Below, piece by piece: positions 19,787 through 30,251 of a DNA stretch of 64,000 nt (positions within the stretch are counted from its first letter, which is position 1; every line of letters begins with the position of its first letter). A program made the translations under genes and the position numbers. The notes under the pieces were generated by a model, which had not been told where the DNA came from, searched no databases, and saw nothing but the letters and a program-made list of their open reading frames with translations. This stretch comes from Xanthomonas arboricola. GTDB taxonomy: Bacteria > Pseudomonadota > Gammaproteobacteria > Xanthomonadales > Xanthomonadaceae. The stretch is taken from the NCBI RefSeq assembly GCF_002940665.1, contig NZ_MIGY01000003.1:911573-975572 (forward strand), in the 5' to 3' direction.

Positions 19787-20116
19787 CTATTTTTCTGTCT
19801 TGTCGGTCAGCGACATCGCCGCTTCCGCAATGACCGAAGGTGAAAGTTCCAAGCGAAAGGCGCTGACCTCGAAGTAGTTGAGCGCTTTTCCGTCCTGTGA
19901 CAACTCAAGTTGACTGGTCACCAGACCCGCAGCTTCGAGCTTGTTCAAATGCAGATGCAACAACGGACGACTGATCCCGATCTCGCGCGCCAGACTGCTG
20001 ATGTAGTTGCGGCCACCGGTTTCCAGCGCCGCGACGATCCTGAGTCGATGCGGATTATCCAGCGCCGAAAGAATCTCCAGCAATCGATCCCCTGTCGTTT
20101 GCCCCCCCCTTTTCAT
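19787..20116 (-). CDS. ArsR-like winged-helix regulator
   Basis: A 109-residue helix-turn-helix protein. LLEILSALDNPHRLRIVAAL (about 12-31), ISSLAREIGISRPLLHLHLN and a wing around GLVTSQLELSQDGKALNYF give the ArsR/HTH_20 winged-helix fold. No metal-binding Cys cluster of the ELCVCDL kind is present, so it is probably not a classical metal sensor. It heads a unit of three membrane proteins and likely autoregulates it. The ATG at 20116 is preferred; longer readings lack HTH-family similarity. Confidence 0.82.
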   Translation of the reverse strand: MKRGGQTTGDRLLEILSALDNPHRLRIVAALETGGRNYISSLAREIGISRPLLHLHLNKLEAAGLVTSQLELSQDGKALNYFEVSAFRLELSPSVIAEAAMSLTDKTEK

Positions 20117-20299
20117 GCGTAAGAAATATCTGACAGGTGGCGGCGTGTCAAGCGCTGCGGACAAACGTTGCACAAGCGCATTGCTGGAGTGTGGGTCGGC
20201 AACCGGCGTTATCAGGCCATTGCGGCAAGCAGGCACAGTCTGCGCACCATCGGCGCGCGTCTTGTAGCGCCCGCGCCGCACACGCACCCGGCCGGACCA

Positions 20300-21130
20300 T
20301 CAACCACGCAACGCCGCAGCATGGTGCGCGATATGTTCGCCGATAAAACTGGCAATGAAGTAATAGCTATGGTCGTAACCGGGCTGCATCCGCACCGTGA
20401 CCGGATAACCGGCAGCCTTGGCAGCCTCTTCGAAGAGCGCGGTTTTCAGCTGGCTTTCGAGAAATTCGTCGCCATCGCCCTGATCGACCAACAGCGGCAG
20501 GCGCTCCTGTGCCTGGGCGATCAACGCAGTGGCGTCGTACGCTTGCCACGCTGCGCGATCGGGCCCCAGATACTGGCCGAACGCCTTCTCGCCCCACGGC
20601 ACCTGGCTTGGCGCGACGATGGGCGAGAATGCCGACACGCTGCGATAGCGGCCCGGATTCTTCAAGGCGATGGTCAAGGCGCCATGGCCGCCCATCGAAT
20701 GGCCGCTGATCGCACGCGCGCCGGTGGTGGCGACGTGCGCTTCGATCAATGCCGGCAATTCGTTCACCACATAGTCGTACATGCGGTAGTGCGCCGCCCA
20801 TGGCTGCTCGGTGGCATCGACATAGAAGCCGGCGCCTTTACCGATGTCATAGCCGTCCGCGTCGGCCACATCGTCGCCACGCGGGCTGGTGTCGGGCGCG
20901 ACGAGGATCACGCCATGCTCGGCCGCGTAGCGCTGCGCGCCGGCCTTGCCGATGAAATTCTGTTCGGTGCAGGTCAGCCCGCTCAGCCAATACAGCACCG
21001 GCAACGGACCATCGGCGGCCTGCGGTGGCAGATAGACGCCGACCTGCATGCTGCAGTTCAAGCTCTGCGACTGATGCCGGTAGACGTCTTGCCAGCCGCC
21101 GAAGCAGGCGTGGTGTTCGATACGTTCCAT
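20300..21130 (-). CDS. fghA: S-formylglutathione hydrolase
   Basis: A 276-residue esterase-D-family alpha/beta hydrolase. The nucleophile Ser lies in GHSMGGHGA (about residue 148), with [20 protein letters not shown] and the catalytic His in [11 protein letters not shown]. It hydrolyses S-formylglutathione to formate and glutathione, the last step of glutathione-dependent formaldehyde oxidation. It is the distal gene of the frmR-frmA-gfa-fghA operon, 58 bp after gfa. Confidence 0.93.
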   Translation of the reverse strand: MERIEHHACFGGWQDVYRHQSQSLNCSMQVGVYLPPQAADGPLPVLYWLSGLTCTEQNFIGKAGAQRYAAEHGVILVAPDTSPRGDDVADADGYDIGKGAGFYVDATEQPWAAHYRMYDYVVNELPALIEAHVATTGARAISGHSMGGHGALTIALKNPGRYRSVSAFSPIVAPSQVPWGEKAFGQYLGPDRAAWQAYDATALIAQAQERLPLLVDQGDGDEFLESQLKTALFEEAAKAAGYPVTVRMQPGYDHSYYFIASFIGEHIAHHAAALRG

Positions 21131-21188
21131 GAGATTCCTTCGGTAGAAACCTGCGGCCGGCAGGCATGCCGGCCGCAGGATGGGGCGA

Positions 21189-21767
21189 TCAGTGCAGCAA
21201 GCCCTTCTTGCGTGCCACATTGGCAGCCAGTGCATCCATCAATCCCGGCGACAGGCAGTCGTACGGGGTCAGGCCGAGCTCATTGAGGCGCGCGCGTATG
21301 CCATCCATGTCGTCCGGCGACGTGCCGGTTTCGATGATGGAGGACACGAACGCCGCAAAGCCCGGCGGCGACCAGCCTGGCTGCTGCGACAACTCGGTAT
21401 GGATGAAGTCCAGACCGTAAAACGCGTGATCCTTGTTTTCGATGCGACCGAACATATGCACGCCGCAGCCGGTGCACGCGTGCCGCTGGATCGCCGCGCT
21501 TTCGTCGACGATCCTGAGCTTCTCCGCATGCGCGGTCACCGTGACCTTGTCGCGTGGCACCACTGCAATCACCGAAAACGTTGCGCCTTCCGGCTTCCAG
21601 CATTTACTGCAGCCGCAGGCGTGGTTGTGCGCGGTCTGCGCACCCACCTCCACGGTGACCTTTTCGCTGGCGCAGTGGCATTCAAGGGTTCCGCCTTGAA
21701 AACCTTCTGCACCGCCACGCGCTATACCGCTGTCTACCGAAGGATGAATCGAGACGCTGGTCATCAT
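21189..21767 (-). CDS. gfa: S-(hydroxymethyl)glutathione synthase (Gfa)
   Basis: A 192-residue glutathione-dependent formaldehyde-activating enzyme. The zinc ligands of the GFA/CENP-V fold are visible: CHCAS (about 30-34), CGCSKCW (about 51-57) and HACTGCGVH (about 96-104). In characterised relatives it promotes condensation of formaldehyde with glutathione ahead of the dehydrogenase. It sits between frmA and fghA, giving a complete three-enzyme route in one operon. Two adjacent ATGs are possible at 21767 and 21764. Confidence 0.92.
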   Translation of the reverse strand: MMTSVSIHPSVDSGIARGGAEGFQGGTLECHCASEKVTVEVGAQTAHNHACGCSKCWKPEGATFSVIAVVPRDKVTVTAHAEKLRIVDESAAIQRHACTGCGVHMFGRIENKDHAFYGLDFIHTELSQQPGWSPPGFAAFVSSIIETGTSPDDMDGIRARLNELGLTPYDCLSPGLMDALAANVARKKGLLH

Positions 21768-21832
21768 GCCCCTCCCGGAGTATCGGGTACCACGTGCGCG
21801 GAAGCGGCCGCGCGCCGATCCTGGCCGTACGG

Positions 21833-23005
<1,173 letters not shown>

Positions 23006-23281
23006 TCATTTGAGATAGGACCGGACCAGCCCGAGCAGCTCCTGCACCCGCTCGGCGCGCTGCGCATCGGAGGCGGCGGCATGACCGAAGTCTTCGCGGA
23101 TATGCGCTTCGAGCACCTGCGACATCAGCCCATTGACGGCACCCCGGATCGCGGCGATCTGCTGCAGCACAGGCGCACAGTCTGCGCCCGCCTCCAGCGC
23201 GCGCTCGAGCGCGTCGCATTGCCCGCGCAGGCGTCGCACGCGCGCTAGCGCCCGCTTTTTTTCCTGCGGCGAATGCGGCAT
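23006..23281 (-). CDS. frmR: FrmR, formaldehyde-responsive repressor (RcnR/CsoR family)
   Basis: A 91-residue all-helical DUF156 repressor beginning MPHSPQEKKRALARVRRLRG. The residues used by E. coli FrmR for formaldehyde cross-linking are present: Pro2 and Cys35, with His60 also conserved; position 64 is Asp where E. coli has Glu. It heads the frmA-gfa-fghA operon. Directly upstream is a site matching the RcnR/FrmR operator form, so autorepression relieved by formaldehyde is the likely control. Confidence 0.93.
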   Translation of the reverse strand: MPHSPQEKKRALARVRRLRGQCDALERALEAGADCAPVLQQIAAIRGAVNGLMSQVLEAHIREDFGHAAASDAQRAERVQELLGLVRSYLK

Positions 23282-23296
23282 GACGGCTCCGGCCAG

Positions 23297-23313
23297 ATAC
23301 TGGGGGGCAGTAT
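23297..23313. promoter_or_regulatory. FrmR/RcnR-type operator, TACT-G6-N-AGTA
   Basis: ATACTGGGGGGCAGTAT fits exactly the TACT-G6-N-AGTA form known for RcnR-type repressors (TACT 23298-23301, six G, C, AGTA 23309-23312). It lies 15 bp upstream of the frmR ATG. The A/T-flanked inverted repeat around a G-tract is diagnostic for this repressor family. Confidence 0.85.
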
Positions 23314-23553
23314 ATGGATTCGCCCGAAAAAATCCATGCCCGTGAGCATGTCGGCGCAAAGAGGCTGCTGACGGTTGTGGCCTGGATCGGAGTCCAGCTG
23401 CGACACCACCACGCCAGCCATGGCGTTGAAGGTCCATCCAGGCGTCTGCAGCTCCTCGCCCCATGCTGCTGCACGGCGGCGGATTCGGCCCGCCGGCCGC
23501 CGCCGCACTGCAGCACGCCATTGGCGGGCATGTGCAGGCGCAACACGCGCCCG

Positions 23554-26500
23554 TCAGCTGTCGTCGCTGTCCAGACGCATGCTCTGCGATACCGGCAGCT
23601 CGATGGTGCAGCGCACGCCGTCCGGCCCCAGCGCGTAGGTCGTCTCGGCCTGCAGCTGGTACGGCAACGCGCGTTCGATCAGCTCGCGCCCATAGCCGGA
23701 GCCTTGCGCCGCTTCGCCAGGCGCCGGCATATGCACACCGGTCTCGCTCCACTCGATATGCAGGCGGGTGCCCTTGGCGGTACCCAGCAGGCGCCAGCGC
23801 ACCCGCAACTGGCCGCCGGCCTGCGCAAGCGCGCCGTACTTGTTGGCGTTGGTCGCCAGCTCATGCAGGGCCAACGCAAAGGTCTGCACGGTGCTGGAGC
23901 GCAGACGCACGCCGGCGGGGCCGTCCAGTGTCACGCGGTCGCCTTGGCCTTGCGCATCGATCGCGCCCATGGCCGACAGCTCGACCTGGATCAGTTCATC
24001 GAACAGAATGCGATCGCCCTCGTTCAGGCGCGACAGCAGGCCCTGCACGCGCGCCAGGGCATCCAGGCGATCGTTGTAGATCAGCGCCAGCTCGGCGATG
24101 GTCTTGCTGCTGCGCTGCGTGCGATTGAAGACCACACGCACCACACCCATCAGATTACGCGTGCGGTGCTGCAACTCGGCCAGCAACACCTGCTGGCGAT
24201 CTTCCCACTGCCGTCGTCGGGTCACGTCCTGGCCGATCTTGAGATAGCCCAGCGGCTCGGCGCTGCCATTGCGCAGCGGCCGCGTTGCGCCTTCGATGAA
24301 GACGTGCCGGCCATCCTTGCACCGATGCCAGCGCACATTCGGCGCGCCGCCTGTGTAATGCGCCTGCTCGATCTCGCGCTGCGGCACGCCGGTCAGGCGA
24401 TCTTCGGCAACGAAGGTCATCGCGATGTGTTGGCCGATCGCCTCTTCCGCGGTCCAGCCGAACACCGCCTCCGCACCCGGCGGCCAGGTCTGGATGTGTC
24501 CGCGCGTATCGGTGGTAAAGATTGCGTAGTCGAGCGCGCTCTCCAGGATCACCCGGTAGCGCTCCTCGCTTTCGAGCAGCGCGCCCTGTGCACGCGCACG
24601 CTCCAGCGCCGCCCAGGTGCGCTCGGCGGTTTCCTCTGCCAGACGGATCTCGGCGGCATTCCAGTTGCGTGCGCTGCGTTGATTGACCACGAAGGTCGCC
24701 ACCAGCTGGCCGCCCCTGATCAGCGGCACTACGATCAGCGCAGCGATCTGGTTGCCCAGATAGGCCGCGCGCTGATCGTCGGGCAATGCAGGATCGGTGG
24801 CGGCATCGCGCACCACCCAGGTCTGCGCGTCGAGCAGCCAGGGCATCGGCCAGTCGGTCAACGCGAAACGACGTGCATGACTGGTTTCATCGGGCTGATG
24901 CCAGTCGCGCTCGACCACGTACTGCTGCGCCCTGGCATCCACCTCGACGTAGTAGGCGCGGCCGGCGGCCAGATGCTCGCCCAGCACGCGCGCGGCCTCG
25001 CCCTGGATCGCAGCCGGATCGGACAGCGGCCGCAGCGCGTCGGAGAGTTTCAGCAGGAAGGCATTGCGGTCCTGCACCTCGCGCAGCGCCGCTTCTGTGA
25101 GCTTGCGGTCGGTGATGTCGAGCACGAACTCGAAGCCGGTGCCGTCGGGCAAGCGCTTGGACGCAAACAGGGCCCAGCGCCGGGTTCCGTCCTTGCACAG
25201 GTATTGGCGCTCATACGGTGTGGCGCTGCCCTTGGTCCTGAGTTCCTCGAACGCCCGCTCGCACAGGTCCCTGGCTTCGGGTGGGGTTAGCGCCTGCCAG
25301 GAGAGCGTGCCCGCTTCCACGTCGGCACGGCTGTAGCCGCTCATTTTCAGGAAGGTGTCGTTGGCATCGGTGAGGCGGCCGCCCATGTCGAAGTAGGTCG
25401 CACCGACGGTTTCGATCGTCAATGCGGTGCGGAAGCGTTCTTCGCTGGCACGCAGCCGCGCGTCGGCGCGTTTCTTGTCGGAGATGTCGCGGAAATACAC
25501 CGACATGCCGCCATCGTTGGTGGGATAGATGCTGATATCCACCCAGTACCCCAATGCCGGCGACAAGGCTTCCAGTCTCACCACCTGGCGTGTCTGTGCC
25601 GCGCGCACATGCGCCTGATACGGAAGCGACCCGATCGAGTCGGGAAACTGCTCCCACAGCAGGTTTCCCAGCAGTTGGTCGCGCGAACGCCCCCACAGCA
25701 GCTCGGCTTTCTGGTTGATGTAGGTGAAGCGCCCCTGCGCGTCGACGCCATAGAAGGCGTCGGAAATACTTTCGAGGATGTCGCGATTGCGCTCGGCAAG
25801 CACGCCCACTTCCGTCTGCACCTGGCGCTGCACCGTGACGTCCTGCACCACCGCAACGCCACCGGTCACACCATCCTCTTCGCGCAGCGCCACCGCGGTG
25901 ATGCGCAACCAGCGCTGCGCAGTGTCACGGGGATCGAGGAAATCCACCGGCATGGTCGCATCTTCGCCACGCAGCGCACGGGCGCAGGGAAACTCCTCGA
26001 TCGCAACCGCCCGCCCCTGCTGGTCGACCCCGGCCCACGGTTGCTCCTGCAATGACTCGCGCGAGGGCACCCGCTCTGCCAGCTGCTCACGCAGTTGTGG
26101 ATTACGGTAGGTGAAGCGGCCTTGCGTATCGAACAGGCCGATTCCGATCGGAACCTGATCGAGCACATAGGTCAGCCGCGCCTCGCTTTCGCGTAGATGT
26201 TCCTCGGCCCGCTTGCGCGCGGTAACGTCGGCGCCGGCACCGAACCACTCGGTGATGCGCCCGTCCGCATCCAGTGCCGGTACCGCCTTGGTCGCCATCC
26301 ACGCAATGCTGCCATCGGCGCGTCGCACCCGGTGCTCGAACACGATCGCGCTGCGCGCGCGGATCCCTGCATCGATCCTGCTCCGCACCAGCGACTGATC
26401 CTCTGCAGGGATGTAATCCATGATCCAGGAACGGCTGGTCGCCATCGCATCGGCAGTGCGTGCGCCGGCGGTCAGCTGGTGCATCTCGTCCCAGTCGGCG

Positions 26501-27171
26501 CTCATGCGGTAATGCACCTCGGAACTTGCCGCCGACAGCGCGGCCAGCCGCGACTCGCTCATGCGCAAGGCCAGCTCGCCGCGATGGCGCTCGATGTAGT
26601 CGGCAGCCGTCCATGCGAGCAGTTCGAGCAATCTGAGTTCGTGCTCCGCAGGCCGATACGGCACCGTGAATTGGGTCCCGAGCAATCCCAGCAGGCCACC
26701 GGCACGATTGAACAATGGAGTGAACTGGGCAGCACGGATGCCGCTGCACAGCGCGGCCTCGTAATCGGGCGTTCCCTTCAACGGGGTGAAGGTTTCGATG
26801 TCCTCGATCACCAACTGCCGGCGTTCGCGCCGCACGGTGTCGCAGGTCGCCTGGAAGCCGTCCTTCAGGAACTGCTGGACGAATGCGCTGCGTTCGTCAT
26901 GTCCGCGATAGACACGCAGCTCCATCTCGCTGTTGTGTGCACTGACCAGTTGCACGCAGCCGCAGTCGGTACGCGCGAAGGCACAGGCAAGCGCGGTGAT
27001 CTCCTGCAGCGCGATGCGCGCATCGGCCTGTGCCGCCAGGCTCACCTGTAGTGCATGCAGGCGACGCATGCCGGAAAGCTCGTCCCGCAGCGCCGCGTTG
27101 TCCTGCATGGTGTCGTCGGGCACGGCACTCATCGTGGCCGGCTCTTGCCTGCGCGCATCGTCGTCGATCAT
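23554..27171 (-). CDS. Multi-PAS/GAF sensor kinase of the HWE/HisKA_2 type
   Basis: About 1205 residues, cytoplasmic, with no obvious membrane segment. An N-terminal GAF domain (about 40-180) is followed by several PAS/PAC units (ITEWFGAGADVTARKRAEEH; YVLDQVPIGIGLFDTQGRF; VFGWTAEEAIGQH), a second GAF (about 690-850), and a C-terminal kinase core. That core has the phospho-His in LLAELQHRTRNLMGVVRVVF, N-box LHELATNANKYGAL and G-box GSGYGRELIERAL, the HWE/HisKA_2 type rather than HisKA. No response regulator gene adjoins it. The start is uncertain: ATGs at 27201, 27171 and 27132 are all possible. Confidence 0.85.
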   Translation of the reverse strand: MIDDDARRQEPATMSAVPDDTMQDNAALRDELSGMRRLHALQVSLAAQADARIALQEITALACAFARTDCGCVQLVSAHNSEMELRVYRGHDERSAFVQQFLKDGFQATCDTVRRERRQLVIEDIETFTPLKGTPDYEAALCSGIRAAQFTPLFNRAGGLLGLLGTQFTVPYRPAEHELRLLELLAWTAADYIERHRGELALRMSESRLAALSAASSEVHYRMSADWDEMHQLTAGARTADAMATSRSWIMDYIPAEDQSLVRSRIDAGIRARSAIVFEHRVRRADGSIAWMATKAVPALDADGRITEWFGAGADVTARKRAEEHLRESEARLTYVLDQVPIGIGLFDTQGRFTYRNPQLREQLAERVPSRESLQEQPWAGVDQQGRAVAIEEFPCARALRGEDATMPVDFLDPRDTAQRWLRITAVALREEDGVTGGVAVVQDVTVQRQVQTEVGVLAERNRDILESISDAFYGVDAQGRFTYINQKAELLWGRSRDQLLGNLLWEQFPDSIGSLPYQAHVRAAQTRQVVRLEALSPALGYWVDISIYPTNDGGMSVYFRDISDKKRADARLRASEERFRTALTIETVGATYFDMGGRLTDANDTFLKMSGYSRADVEAGTLSWQALTPPEARDLCERAFEELRTKGSATPYERQYLCKDGTRRWALFASKRLPDGTGFEFVLDITDRKLTEAALREVQDRNAFLLKLSDALRPLSDPAAIQGEAARVLGEHLAAGRAYYVEVDARAQQYVVERDWHQPDETSHARRFALTDWPMPWLLDAQTWVVRDAATDPALPDDQRAAYLGNQIAALIVVPLIRGGQLVATFVVNQRSARNWNAAEIRLAEETAERTWAALERARAQGALLESEERYRVILESALDYAIFTTDTRGHIQTWPPGAEAVFGWTAEEAIGQHIAMTFVAEDRLTGVPQREIEQAHYTGGAPNVRWHRCKDGRHVFIEGATRPLRNGSAEPLGYLKIGQDVTRRRQWEDRQQVLLAELQHRTRNLMGVVRVVFNRTQRSSKTIAELALIYNDRLDALARVQGLLSRLNEGDRILFDELIQVELSAMGAIDAQGQGDRVTLDGPAGVRLRSSTVQTFALALHELATNANKYGALAQAGGQLRVRWRLLGTAKGTRLHIEWSETGVHMPAPGEAAQGSGYGRELIERALPYQLQAETTYALGPDGVRCTIELPVSQSMRLDSDDS

Positions 27172-27493
27172 TCGTACCGGGTGAGCCCACACAGTGGGCA
27201 ATCGATGGCGAAGAGCTTGTCAGTAGCGTGCTCGACACTGCCGAGTGTCGTGGAGTGCCTGGCGTACGGATAGGACCCGGCTGAAGCATCACGGAGGGAA
27301 ATCGCTTCAGTCGGCCTCGCGACTGCCTGGCGATTGTCAGAGAACCCAGGTAGAGGCCGCCAAGCGCGGCCAGCGTCCGCTTCGTCCGGATCCAGCAATG
27401 CATCGTGCAGGGCGACCGCCGCTCCTGCGCAACTCACTCCAGCTGCAGCTCGCCGCCAGCAGCTGGAACCGACGGGCGGCGTGATCAGCACGA
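27172..27493. other. Gap upstream of the sensor kinase
   Basis: No gene is seen in 322 bp. Two short perfect hairpins are present: GCCCAC/GTGGGC at 27185-27199 and CGACACT-GCCG-AGTGTCG at 27233-27250. The second is followed by no T-run. Either could be an operator or a structured 5' leader for the kinase. Confidence 0.35.
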
Positions 27494-28051
27494 TCAGCCA
27501 TGCCGCGGCGGTGGCGCAAAACCCTCGGCCTCCAGGCATTGCGACAGTGCTGGCGGTGGCGGGCCGAGGGGCGGCGCGTCAGGCGCAGGCAACGCGATGC
27601 CTTGCGCGGTGGCACAGGCCTGCAACGCGGCGTCGAAGTCGGGATCGTGGAGCGGCGGACCATGTGGTTCGCCAGACCCGTGCGGGCGATCGGGTGCCGG
27701 GCCGTCGCGCCAGGGTCCGCCGGGCATCGGCGTTGGCCAGCTCACGCCTTTGCTGGCCAGACAGCGCTCAAACGCACTGTGGTCCATGCCCTGCGTGGGC
27801 GCATCGGGATGCGGCGTGGCCGCAGCTGGCGGGGGCAATGCCACTCCCTGCTCTTGAGCACAGGCCTGCATCGCGGCCAGATCGCTCGCACTCGGTGGCG
27901 GTGGTGGTGGCGGACCACGCTGTGCCTGTGGTGGCGCGGGCGGCGGCGGTGGCCCGCCGGAAGGCGCGCCGCAGAAACTGGCGCAGCCACCCAGGCCGAG
28001 CACTGCGAGCAATGCACTGATGGCAACGGCTGTGGTGCGTGTCTGGACCAT
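27494..28051 (-). CDS. Proline-rich lipoprotein with Cys-containing repeats
   Basis: A 185-residue predicted lipoprotein: signal peptide MVQTRTTAVAISALLAVLGL ending in a GGC lipobox (Cys22). A Pro/Gly-rich low-complexity body contains four related repeats, each centred on one Cys and ending in Pro: AMQACAQEQGVALPPP, AFERCLASKGVSWPTP, ALQACATAQGIALPAP and LSQCLEAEGFAPPP. No enzyme domain is seen. It is probably an envelope protein; the four Cys could form disulfides or bind metal. The lipoprotein start at 28051 is clearly better than the upstream ATG at 28159. Confidence 0.75.
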   Translation of the reverse strand: MVQTRTTAVAISALLAVLGLGGCASFCGAPSGGPPPPPAPPQAQRGPPPPPPPSASDLAAMQACAQEQGVALPPPAAATPHPDAPTQGMDHSAFERCLASKGVSWPTPMPGGPWRDGPAPDRPHGSGEPHGPPLHDPDFDAALQACATAQGIALPAPDAPPLGPPPPALSQCLEAEGFAPPPRHG

Positions 28052-28293
28052 CGTCGATCTCCCTGGCTGGATGGCGCATGCGCGTACCGCACGCACATGG
28101 CAATGGCGGGCGATACCCGCTTGGTCAGGGAGAGCGTTGCATCGTGATATGTCGTGCATTTGCCGCTGCGCGCCGATCGCTGGCGTGCGCCGTCATGCAG
28201 CGTGCAAGACCTGGGACCACGCCAGCACCGTGCTGTATCCAACACGCCGGGGCTTTGTCAGAGCGGTACCCGGCCAAGCCAGGGGCTAACACA

Positions 28294-29307
28294 TCAATTT
28301 TCGACGACCGCCTGGGCCACGTCTGTGGCGACGTCCGCCGCATCTGCCGGCAACGACGCCAGCACCGCATTGCGAAAGCGCGCGGCGAATGCGGCATCGT
28401 TGGCCTGGTAGAACGCCCGCGCGTTGGCCGACAGCTGATCCAGCTGCGCCTGCGGCAAGGCCAGCGCGGTTTCCACCGCCTGCGCAATGCCGGCCGCATC
28501 CACGTAGTAATACGACGCCAGACGCCGCTGGCGCACCTCGGCCACCGGAATCAGCACGCCGTGCTCGGGCGTGACCAATTCGTTCATCGGCTCACCGTCG
28601 GTGGCCAGGGTCACCGCGCCCACGCTCAGCGCTTCCATCAGGTAATGCCCGAAGCCTTCGGCCTCGGATGGGCATAGATGGAACAGGTGCGCATTTTGCA
28701 GGCGGCGCAGTTCGGCGTCGTCGAGATAACGGACGCGGTGGTCGATGTTCGGCGCCACCACCGGCTTGCCGGCCGTGCGCGGATTCTGCACCACCGTCAG
28801 CAGCGGCCATTCCGGATGCCGCTGCCAGGTCTCCAGCAGCACGCGGGTGCCCTTGGCGGTACTGCGCCCGGCCAGATGGAAGAACGCACGCTGACGCACG
28901 ACCTGTGCGTCGTAGCGATCCGGGCTGGTGAAGCCGATGAACCGCGTGGTGCAGCCCAGACTGCGGAAAATCCGCTCCGCGTGATGGGTCTTGCACAGCA
29001 CCGCGTCGAACTGCGGCAGCCGCGGCAGCCACTTGGGCAGCAACCATTCCGGATTGGGCACCAGCAGGTTGGTCTGGCCCAGCGGCAGGCAGCGCGCATA
29101 CACGCGCTCGGAAAAGATCTGCACCGGCACCCGCCCGAACAGCGCGCGACTGGCCCACAGACGGGCTTCGCGTGCGGTGTCGTGCAGCCGCTGACTGGTG
29201 AAGCCCACTTCCTGCACCGGTACGCCGCCGGCACGCAGCGTCTGCGCCATCAGCACCATGTCCCGGGTCAGGCCCACGCCGTTGTCGCGGCTGATCACCC
29301 GCATCAT
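28294..29307 (-). CDS. Glycosyltransferase, GT4-like
   Basis: About 337 residues with a GT-B fold. The C-terminal donor-binding domain has LFHLCPSEAEGFGHYLMEAL (about 230-250), the E-x7-E type motif of GT4 enzymes, followed by GAVTLATDGEPMNELV. An acceptor-domain segment WLPRLPQFDAVLCKTHHAERI is also visible. Donor and acceptor sugars are unknown, and no polysaccharide cluster surrounds it. The ATG pair at 29307/29304 is preferred (AAGGCG about 9 nt upstream); a longer reading from 29394 adds 29 residues of doubtful quality. It is divergent from the response regulator. Confidence 0.78.
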   Translation of the reverse strand: MMRVISRDNGVGLTRDMVLMAQTLRAGGVPVQEVGFTSQRLHDTAREARLWASRALFGRVPVQIFSERVYARCLPLGQTNLLVPNPEWLLPKWLPRLPQFDAVLCKTHHAERIFRSLGCTTRFIGFTSPDRYDAQVVRQRAFFHLAGRSTAKGTRVLLETWQRHPEWPLLTVVQNPRTAGKPVVAPNIDHRVRYLDDAELRRLQNAHLFHLCPSEAEGFGHYLMEALSVGAVTLATDGEPMNELVTPEHGVLIPVAEVRQRRLASYYYVDAAGIAQAVETALALPQAQLDQLSANARAFYQANDAAFAARFRNAVLASLPADAADVATDVAQAVVEN

Positions 29308-29522
29308 CGGAAACGCCTTGTCATGCGTACACTCGCCATTGCTACGGCACAGTGTCGATGGCCCGGTTTCCTGCGCGATGTCCCGTTCTGTCATGTTGCG
29401 TCACACGTGTGCCAAAGGTTGACAAATTCAATCATTATGATGCGTGCTCCAGCCCTGCAACTGCGAGCACCATGTACCCGGTCGCCACCACCCTGCGCGG
29501 GCCAAGCGCCGCGCCACCGACG

Positions 29523-30251
29523 ATGATCTCCATGGACATGCAACAACCCTGCGTTCTTGTGGTCGACGACGACCCGGACCTGCGCAAGCTGATCGGCGAG
29601 TTCCTCAGCGCCCACGGCTACCAGGTGGACGTTGCCGAAAACGTGGCGGAGATGCGCAAGAGCATCGCCCAGCGCCGCCCGGACCTCATCGTACTCGACG
29701 TGATGATGCCTGGAGAAGACGGCCTGAGCGCGGCGCGGGCGCTGGCCAGCGAGCGCGGTTCACCTGCGGTCATCATGCTCAGCGCGCTGGGCAACGACAC
29801 CGACCGCATCATCGGCCTGGAAGTGGGCGCCGACGATTACCTGGCCAAACCCTGCAATCCGCGCGAATTGCTGGCGCGGGTACGCGCCTTGCTGCGCCGC
29901 AGCCAGGCCAGCAGCGAGCAGGCCGACCACCGTGGCAATGTCTACGAGTTCGCCGGTTGGCGGCTGGACGTGGTGCGGCGCGACCTGCGTGACCCCACCG
30001 GCATCTTCATCAACCTGTCCGACGGTGAGTTCGCGCTGCTGCGTACCTTCGTCGAGCATCCGCAGCGGGTGCTCAGCCGCGACCAGTTGCTGGACTACGC
30101 CCGTGGCCGCGATACCGACGTCTATGACCGCGCCATCGACAGCCAGATCAGCCGCCTGCGCCGCAAGATCAACGAGCGCGTGCATACCGAGTTGATCCGC
30201 ACCGTGCGCAACGAGGGCTACATGCTGCTGCCGGGCGTTTCGCGTCTGTGA
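29523..30251 (+). CDS. OmpR-family response regulator
   Basis: About 242 residues. Receiver domain (about 8-125): acidic VVDDDPDL, phosphoacceptor Asp in IVLDVMMPGEDG, Thr/Ser in IMLSALGND and Lys in YLAKPCNPRE. Winged-helix domain (about 140-235): LSDGEFALLRTFVEHPQRVL and IDSQISRLRRKIN. It is most like OmpR/AruR-type regulators. Several in-frame ATGs (29523, 29532, 29538) precede the receiver; I chose the first of the cluster. It overlaps the kinase GTG by 4 bp. Confidence 0.9.
   Translation: MISMDMQQPCVLVVDDDPDLRKLIGEFLSAHGYQVDVAENVAEMRKSIAQRRPDLIVLDVMMPGEDGLSAARALASERGSPAVIMLSALGNDTDRIIGLEVGADDYLAKPCNPRELLARVRALLRRSQASSEQADHRGNVYEFAGWRLDVVRRDLRDPTGIFINLSDGEFALLRTFVEHPQRVLSRDQLLDYARGRDTDVYDRAIDSQISRLRRKINERVHTELIRTVRNEGYMLLPGVSRL

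Noticed and set aside
29419-29441. TTGACA plus TATGAT as a sigma-70 promoter for the response regulator
   Set aside because: The spacer is only 11 bp, far from the usual 17, so the two hexamers are unlikely to work together.
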